From positions 29,342-93,341 of the forward strand of contig NZ_KE383824.1 of the NCBI RefSeq assembly GCF_000422405.1: a DNA stretch of 64,000 nt, read 5' to 3'. Numbering within the stretch: position 1 is the first letter of the stretch; each line of letters begins with the position of its first letter. Under the pieces are notes generated by a model. It was given only the letters and a program-made list of their open reading frames with translations. It made no database searches and had not been told where the DNA came from. This document shows, one piece after another, positions 58,981 through 64,000 of this stretch. Position numbers and translations under genes: made by a program. This DNA comes from Microbacterium luticocti DSM 19459. Lineage in GTDB: Bacteria > Actinomycetota > Actinomycetes > Actinomycetales > Microbacteriaceae.

Positions 58981-59730
58981 CTAGAGACCGCGGGCGGATG
59001 CTTCGACCAGGTCGCCGAGATCGGCCACCACCACGTGCGCCCCGGCCGCGGTCAACGCCTCGGCCCCCACGCCGCGGTCGACACCGACGACGAGGGCGAA
59101 GCCGCCCGCCGCGGCGGATCGGACCCCGCTGAGGGCATCCTCCACCGCGGCCGCCCGCGCGGGGTCGACCCCCAGCATCCGTGCCGCAGCCAAGAACATG
59201 TCGGGCGCGGGTTTCGAGGCGAGATGCTCGTGCTCGGCGAGGACGCCGTCGACGACGACCTCGAACCGGCCCCGCAGGCCGGCGGTGCGCAGCACCTCGT
59301 CGGCGTTCTTCGAGCTCGAGACCACGGCGATCGGTGTGCCGGCATCCCGCAGCACGTCCAACAGCCGCAGCGAGCCGGGGTACGGGGCGATGCCCTCGTC
59401 GCGCAGGATACGGGCGAACGTCGCGTTCTTGCGGTTGCCGATGCCGCACACCGTGTCGGCGGTGGGCGGGTCGGCGGGCTCGCCCCACGGCACCTCGACC
59501 GAGCGGCTGCGCAGTACGGCGGCCACGCCGTCGTAGCGCTTCTTGCCGTCGACGTGCTCGAAGTAGTCGCGGTCGGTGTAGGGCGGGGTGATGCCCCACG
59601 CGGCGAACAGCTCGTCGAACAGCCGCTGCCAGGCGTGCATGTGCACCTCGGCGGTCGGGGTGAGCACGCCGTCGAGGTCGAACAGCACCGCGTCGTACCC
59701 GGTCAGATCGAGGGTGCGATCGGTGTTCAT
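58981..59730 (-). CDS. pgmB: Beta-phosphoglucomutase
   Basis: A 249-aa HAD phosphomutase that turns beta-glucose-1-phosphate into glucose-6-phosphate. Motif I is LFDLDGVLTPTAEVHMHAW with the two Asp residues, motif II VVSSSKNADE, motif III SKPAPDMFLAAARMLG and motif IV VEDALSGVRSAAAGG. It serves the GH65 enzyme encoded right after it. Two starts are possible: ATG 59730 with GGGAGGT upstream (used here), or GTG 59769, which lies 7 nt from TAGCCT (59777-59782, minus strand) as in the leaderless genes of this window. Confidence 0.93.
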   Translation of the reverse strand: MNTDRTLDLTGYDAVLFDLDGVLTPTAEVHMHAWQRLFDELFAAWGITPPYTDRDYFEHVDGKKRYDGVAAVLRSRSVEVPWGEPADPPTADTVCGIGNRKNATFARILRDEGIAPYPGSLRLLDVLRDAGTPIAVVSSSKNADEVLRTAGLRGRFEVVVDGVLAEHEHLASKPAPDMFLAAARMLGVDPARAAAVEDALSGVRSAAAGGFALVVGVDRGVGAEALTAAGAHVVVADLGDLVEASARGL

Positions 59731-59861
59731 GGGACCTCCCGGGCTCGCGTCGGCGTCGGATGACACCACCGGTTCCAGGCTAGCCGCGCAGCCTCGTCGC
59801 CGAGTCGGCCGGTCCGCTGTCTCGGGCGCCGATCCCGCGGATCCGCGTAAACTCTGCCCCG

Positions 59862-59986
59862 CGGCATCCCGGGCCCGACGCTGCGCCGCGGCATCCCGGC
59901 CGGACCCTGCGCCGCGGCGGCCCGGCCGGACCCTGCGCCGCGGCGGCCCGACCGGGCCCTGCGCCGCGGCGGCCCGAACGGACCCT
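59862..59986. repeat. 26-bp minisatellite between pgmB and ackA
   Basis: Almost five units of a 26-27 bp repeat (core CGGCGGCCCGGCCGGACCCT followed by GCGCCG) start at 59862, 59889, 59915, 59941 and 59967, the last one incomplete. It lies between the ackA stop (59997) and the pgmB promoter. No spacers separate the units, so it is not a CRISPR. Confidence 0.8.
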
Positions 59987-59996
59987 CCCGGCGGGG

Positions 59997-61229
59997 TCAG
60001 CCGCCGGTGACCTCGAGGGTCTGCCGGGCGATCTCGAGCTCCTCGTCGGTGGGCACCACGAGGACGGTCACCGGCGAGTCATCCGTCGAGATGACCCGGA
60101 TGCCGTGGGCCCGGGCAGCGTTCCGGACCGGGTCGACGTGCACCCCGGCGAAGCCGAGGGTGGCCAGGGCCCCCGCACGCACGTCGGGCACGTTCTCGCC
60201 GACCCCCGCGGTGAACGAGATGACGTCGACGCCGCCCAGCTGCGCGAGGTACGCACCCGCATAGGCGCGCAGTCGGTGCACGTACACGTCGAACGCGAGC
60301 GTCGCGGCCTGCTCGCCGCGGGCCCGCCCGGCCAGCACGTCGCGCATGTCCGAGAATCCGCTCAGGCCCTTCAGCCCGCTGCGCTTGTTGAGCAGGTCGT
60401 CGAGGTCGTCGACATCCATCTGCGCACGCCGCGCCAGCTGGAACAGGAGCGCGGGATCGATGTCGCCCGAGCGGGTGCCCATCACCAGGCCTTCCAGCGG
60501 CGTGAACCCCATCGACGTGTCGACCGAGACACCGCCGTCGACCGCGGTGACCGACGCGCCGTTGCCCAGGTGGAACACGATCTGCTTCAGCTCGCCCGGC
60601 GGCCGCCCGAGGTAGGCGGCGGCCGCACCCGAGACGAACTTGTGCGAGGTGCCGTGAAAGCCGTAGCGGCGGATGCGGTGCGCCGCGGCGATCTCGGCGT
60701 CGATCGCGTAGGTGTACGCGGCGGGCGCCAGGGTCTGGTGGAATGCGGTGTCGAACACGGCCACGTGTGGCACGTCGGGGAACGCACGTCGGGCGGCGAC
60801 GATGCCGGCGAGGTTCGCAGGGTTGTGCAGCGGGGCCAGCACCGCCAGCTCCTCGATGTTGATCTCGACCAGTGGCGTGATCAGGGTGGGCTCGAAGAAC
60901 CGCGCCCCACCGTGCACCACCCGGTGCCCCACCGCGACCGGCGGATTCTCGACCAGGCTCGGCCCGCTCAGCTCGAACGCGTCGAGCATGGCCGCGAACC
61001 CCGCGAAGTGGTCGGGGATCGGCAGCTCGCGCTCGGTCGTGGCATCCAGCATCGTCGTCACGCCCTGCCCCGGCTCGCCCGACACCTGATAGACGGTGTG
61101 CCGGCACGAGCCCATCGGTTGGCCGATCCGCTCGACCAGTCCCGAGGCGAGCACCCGCTCGGTGGTCATGTCGAGCAGCTGGTACTTGAACGAGCTGGAC
61201 CCGCTGTTGACGACCAGGACGATGCTCAC
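59997..61229 (-). CDS. ackA: Acetate kinase
   Basis: Makes ATP from acetyl phosphate. The 410-aa enzyme has both family signatures: VLVVNSGSSSFKYQLLD at the N-terminus and YGFHGTSHKFVSGAAAAYL with the catalytic His, then GNGASVTAVDGGVSVDTSMGFTPLEGLVMGTRSGD and SFTAGVGENVPDVR. GTG 61229 overlaps the pta stop by 4 nt. The length is normal. Confidence 0.97.
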   Translation of the reverse strand: MSIVLVVNSGSSSFKYQLLDMTTERVLASGLVERIGQPMGSCRHTVYQVSGEPGQGVTTMLDATTERELPIPDHFAGFAAMLDAFELSGPSLVENPPVAVGHRVVHGGARFFEPTLITPLVEINIEELAVLAPLHNPANLAGIVAARRAFPDVPHVAVFDTAFHQTLAPAAYTYAIDAEIAAAHRIRRYGFHGTSHKFVSGAAAAYLGRPPGELKQIVFHLGNGASVTAVDGGVSVDTSMGFTPLEGLVMGTRSGDIDPALLFQLARRAQMDVDDLDDLLNKRSGLKGLSGFSDMRDVLAGRARGEQAATLAFDVYVHRLRAYAGAYLAQLGGVDVISFTAGVGENVPDVRAGALATLGFAGVHVDPVRNAARAHGIRVISTDDSPVTVLVVPTDEELEIARQTLEVTGG

Positions 61230-63379
61230 CGGGATGCCTCCGACTGGGCTTGGATCGCCGTGATGGCGATGGTGTTCACGATGTCATCGACCAGCGCCCC
61301 ACGCGAGAGGTCGTTGATGGGCTTGTTCAGACCCTGCAGCACCGGGCCGATGGCGACGGCGCCGGCCGAGCGCTGCACGGCCTTGTAGGTGTTGTTGCCG
61401 GTGTTCAGGTCGGGGAAGATGAACACCGTCGCACGGCCGGCCACCTGCGAGCCGGGCATCTTCGCGGCCGCGACGGCCGCGTCGGCGGCGGCGTCGTACT
61501 GGATCGGGCCCTCGACGGGCAGCTCGGGCGCGCGCTCACGCACCAGGGCGGTCGCGGCCCGCACCTTCTCGACGTCTTCGCCGGCGCCGGACTCGCCGGT
61601 GGAGTACGACAGCATCGCGACCCGCGGTTCGATGCCGAACTGCCGTGCGGTGGCCGCCGACGAGATGGCGATGTCGGCCAGCTGGGCGCTGGTGGGATCC
61701 GGGATGACGGCGCAGTCGCCGTAGACCAGCACCCGGTCGGCGAGCGCCATGAGGAACACGCTCGAGACGACCGAGACGCCCGGGGCGGTCTTGATGATCT
61801 CGAACGCGGGACGGATCGTGTGCGCCGTGGTGTGCGCGGCACCCGAGACCATGCCGTCGGCCAGGCCCAGATGCACCATCATCGTGCCGAAGTACGAGAC
61901 ATCCGTCACCGTGTCGGCCGCCCGCGCGTAGGTCATGCCCTTGTGGGCGCGCAGCCGCTCGTACTCGCGCGCGAACCGGTCGACCAGCGCCGCATCGAAC
62001 GGGCTGATGATCTGGGCGGCGCCGATGTCGATGCCGAGCGCGGTGGCGCGAGCGCGCACCTCGGCCTCGTCGCCGAGCAGGGTGATCTCGGCGATGCCGC
62101 GCGACAGGGCGGTGGCCGCGGCGCGCAGCACCCGGTCGTCGCCGCCCTCGGGCAGGACGATACGGCGGCGGTCGGCCCGGGCGCGCTCGATGAGCTGGTA
62201 GCCGAACATCAGCGGGGTGACCACCGTGGAGCGGGCAAGACCCAGCGCCCGGGTGAGCTCGTCGATGTCGACGTGCTGCTCGAACAGGGCGAGGGCGGTG
62301 TCGTAGCGGCGCTGCGAGTCGGCGGCCAGGCGCCCCCGGGTGCGCATGATGCGCAGCGCGGTCTCGTAGGTGCCGTACTGGGTGGTGATGATCGGCAGCG
62401 GCGTCCCGAGCCCCTCGATGAGCCGCTCGATCGACTCGGGCAGCTCGAACGGGCCGTTCAGCACGATGCCGGCCAGCGACGGGAAGGTGCCCGACGCGTT
62501 CGCGAGCAGGGTGGCCAGCAGCACATCCGACCGGTCGGCGGCCACCACGACGACCGAGCCCTCGAGCAGACGCGGCAGCACGTTGACCATCGACATGCCC
62601 GCGACCACCACGTCGAGCACCTCGCGGGTGAGCAACTGCTCGTCGCCGCGGAGCAACGTGGCATCCAGCGACCGCATCACCCCGCGCATCGACGGCGCGA
62701 CCAGGAACCGGTCTTCGGGCAGTGCCCAGACCGGCACGCGCCCGTCGCGGTGGGCGGCGGTGCGGGCCACCGGCGAGGCCTCGACGACGTGTGAGATCGC
62801 GGCGACGGTGGTCACCAGGGCGTCGGGGTCGGTGCGATTGGCGATCACCGCGAGCAGTTCGGCGCGGCCGTGGGCGAGCTCGGCGAGGGCGAGCGCGGCG
62901 ATCTGCCCCATCTGCTCGGCCGTCCGCGCCTGCGTCGTGCCGAGCTGCTCGCCCAGGCCCTGCTGGCTGCGGCCGCCGAGCACGAGCAGCACGGGGGCCC
63001 CGAGGTTCGCGGCGATGCGGGCGTTGTAGCCCAGCTCGGCGGGGCTGCCCACGTCGGTGAAGTCGCTGCCCAGGATCACGACCGCGTCGCACCGGGCCTC
63101 GACCGCCTTGTAGCGCTCGACGATGACACCGAGGGCGGCCTCGGGGTCGGCGTGCACGTCGTCGTAGGTGACGCCGATGCAGTCCTCGTAGGCGAGGTCG
63201 ACGCCGTCGTGTTCGAGCAGCATCTCGAGCACGTAGTCGCGCTCCACGGTCGAGCGGGCGATGGAGCGGAACACGCCCACCCGCGGTGTGGCGTGGCTGA
63301 TCGCGTCGAGCACGCCGAGCGCGATCGTGGACTTGCCGGAATGACCTTCTGCGGACGTGATGAAGATGCTCTGCGCCAC
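61226..63379 (-). CDS. pta: Phosphate acetyltransferase
   Basis: Interconverts acetyl-CoA and acetyl phosphate. The 717-aa long form has an N-terminal P-loop-like domain (FITSAEGHSGKSTIALGVLD), a DRTGG domain in the middle (PSLAGIVLNGPFELPESIERLI) and the C-terminal catalytic domain (FGYQLIERARADRRRIVLPEG, GMVSGAAHTTAHTIRPAFEI, GPVLQGLNKPINDLSRGA). It heads the pta-ackA operon. GTG 63379 is 6 nt from TAGGCT (63386-63391, minus strand), so it is leaderless. Confidence 0.96.
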   Translation of the reverse strand: MAQSIFITSAEGHSGKSTIALGVLDAISHATPRVGVFRSIARSTVERDYVLEMLLEHDGVDLAYEDCIGVTYDDVHADPEAALGVIVERYKAVEARCDAVVILGSDFTDVGSPAELGYNARIAANLGAPVLLVLGGRSQQGLGEQLGTTQARTAEQMGQIAALALAELAHGRAELLAVIANRTDPDALVTTVAAISHVVEASPVARTAAHRDGRVPVWALPEDRFLVAPSMRGVMRSLDATLLRGDEQLLTREVLDVVVAGMSMVNVLPRLLEGSVVVVAADRSDVLLATLLANASGTFPSLAGIVLNGPFELPESIERLIEGLGTPLPIITTQYGTYETALRIMRTRGRLAADSQRRYDTALALFEQHVDIDELTRALGLARSTVVTPLMFGYQLIERARADRRRIVLPEGGDDRVLRAAATALSRGIAEITLLGDEAEVRARATALGIDIGAAQIISPFDAALVDRFAREYERLRAHKGMTYARAADTVTDVSYFGTMMVHLGLADGMVSGAAHTTAHTIRPAFEIIKTAPGVSVVSSVFLMALADRVLVYGDCAVIPDPTSAQLADIAISSAATARQFGIEPRVAMLSYSTGESGAGEDVEKVRAATALVRERAPELPVEGPIQYDAAADAAVAAAKMPGSQVAGRATVFIFPDLNTGNNTYKAVQRSAGAVAIGPVLQGLNKPINDLSRGALVDDIVNTIAITAIQAQSEASR

Positions 63380-63385
63380 GGTTCC

Positions 63386-63391
63386 AGCCTA
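63386..63391 (-). promoter_or_regulatory. Leaderless -10 box of pta-ackA
   Basis: TAGGCT on the minus strand, 6 nt from GTG 63379. Confidence 0.5.
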
Positions 63392-63536
63392 GGCGGGTCG
63401 CCCCGTCGGCGGGCTGCGGGGGGCGGGCGGGGCGTGGTCGGGCCTGGGCGGCGGGCGGGGCGCGGGGCTGCGCGCGGCGCGCGTGTGGACGGGTGGCGGC
63501 GCGCGCGTGGGCGGGGTCGGGCCTGGGCGGCGCGCG

Positions 63537-63828
63537 GGTTCGGTCGACACGAATGGCTGCCCGGATGCGGGAAACACGACCATTTGCGTCGACCGAACCG
63601 GGAGGGCCGTGTTGCGTCGGCGGAACGGGACGACCGTGCGGCGACGCAGCGGGCGGACGGCGCGGCGGGCCGGTTCGGTCGACACGAATGGCTGCCCGGA
63701 TGCGGGAGGCACGACCGTTTGCGTCGACCGAACCGGGAGGGCCGTCGGGCAGGCCGGCGACGCAGCGGGCGGCGGCGCAGCGGGCCGGTTCGGTCGACAC
63801 GAATGGCTGCTCGGATGCGGGAAGCACG
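63537..63828. repeat. Three copies of a 63-bp palindromic repeat, third copy truncated
   Basis: Copies at 63537-63599 and 63672-63734 are each bounded by perfect 12-bp inverted ends (GGTTCGGTCGAC and GTCGACCGAACC). Inside are CGAATGG/CCATTTG (wobble-paired) and a CCCG-4 nt-CGGG hairpin. A GC-rich link (GGCGACGCAGCGGGCGG type) follows each, so the periods are 135 and 115 bp. The third copy starts at 63787 and matches until about 63828, where unrelated DNA begins. Confidence 0.8.
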
Positions 63829-64000
63829 GGGTGAGTCCCATAGCGTGGTGTCAATTCCTGCGGGGTCCTCGTCGTCGTTGACGATGGAGGGCCACCGTGG
63901 GATGACCAGTTGTTTCCGGCAAGAAGCAAAGGAGAGATCCCACGATGACCCACTACCAGTCTGCCCTGACGACCCTGATCGGCGAAGTCCTCGCCGACCC
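63829..64000 (+). mobile_element. Left end of an insertion sequence, cut by the window edge
   Basis: Homology to the palindromic repeat stops at about 63828 and is replaced by GGGTGAGTCCCATAGCGTGG and further leader DNA before a transposase-like start. The abrupt loss of the repeat's right half marks the insertion point. The right end and target duplication lie beyond 64000. Confidence 0.6.
63945..64000 (+). CDS. Transposase N-terminus, IS256-like (partial)
   Basis: Only 18 codons are visible: MTHYQSALTTLIGEVLAD. The start at ATG 63945 has AAGGAGAG upstream. The sequence resembles the N-terminus of actinobacterial IS256-family transposases as I remember them, but too little is present to be sure of the family. 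Confidence 0.5.
   Translation, partial: MTHYQSALTTLIGEVLAD

Noticed and set aside
59862..59986. Possible CRISPR array
   Set aside because: The 26-bp units are directly adjacent with no unique spacers and no cas genes are present in the window.
63537..63828. Possible CRISPR array
   Set aside because: Only two to three copies, spaced by related GC-rich DNA, each a palindrome bounded by inverted ends; this fits a REP-like element.

Overview
The window looks like chromosome of a high-GC Gram-positive bacterium of the Microbacteriaceae, most likely Microbacterium or a close relative. The reasons are the roughly 70% GC sequence, GC-rich third codon positions, leaderless promoters of the TANNNT type, the actinobacterial operon topA-tmk-holB, a minimal Tad pilus locus with a DUF4244 pilin, and the recurring hexamer GGATGC/GCATCC. 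The species call is an inference from gene content.

Layout. 0-8.5 kb: small metabolic and transport genes (a frameshifted glyoxalase-like gene, an AraC regulator, an unusual SDR-kinase-like fusion, tRNA-Lys, a nicotinamidase-like hydrolase, an MMPL exporter, an EamA permease, a cold-shock gene). 8.5-19.3 kb: desaturase, tRNA-Thr, a secreted lipoprotein peptidase, the topA-tmk-holB operon and a five-gene Tad locus. 19.3-27 kb: a candidate minus-strand small RNA, acetyl-CoA synthetase, a PASTA penicillin-binding protein followed by a metallophosphoesterase, tRNA-Pro and a HAD phosphatase. 27-38.8 kb: lldR-lldD lactate oxidation, an AsnC/M20 amidohydrolase/two-membrane-protein operon, thymidine kinase, malate:quinone oxidoreductase and lysC-asd. 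38.9-43 kb: dnaX-recR-EamA.

43-59.8 kb is the accessory sugar region: a GH35 beta-galactosidase, an Aga-like operon (SIS isomerase, ROK kinase, PfkB kinase, class II aldolase, DeoR regulator), a LysR/MBL hydrolase/MHS transporter group, and an ABC sugar importer with a GH65 disaccharide phosphorylase and beta-phosphoglucomutase. 60-63.4 kb carries pta-ackA. The window ends in a repeat-rich stretch where an insertion sequence seems to have jumped into the third copy of a palindromic repeat; only the first bases of its transposase are present.

How the genes fit together. Carbon flow is a recurring theme: lactate oxidation (lldD), acetate exchange (acs, pta-ackA), malate oxidation (mqo), galactosamine or galactose-type sugars (GH35 plus the Aga-like operon) and alpha-linked glucose disaccharides (ABC importer, GH65, pgmB). 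Many genes share one promoter design, a TANNNT box exactly 6 nt before an ATG or GTG, so leaderless translation is predicted for a large share of this window. The least explained items are the SDR/degenerate-HATPase fusion, the in-frame extension before the cold-shock gene, the candidate small RNA between tadA and acs, the two-membrane-protein/amidohydrolase operon, and two families of 54-63 bp palindromic intergenic repeats.
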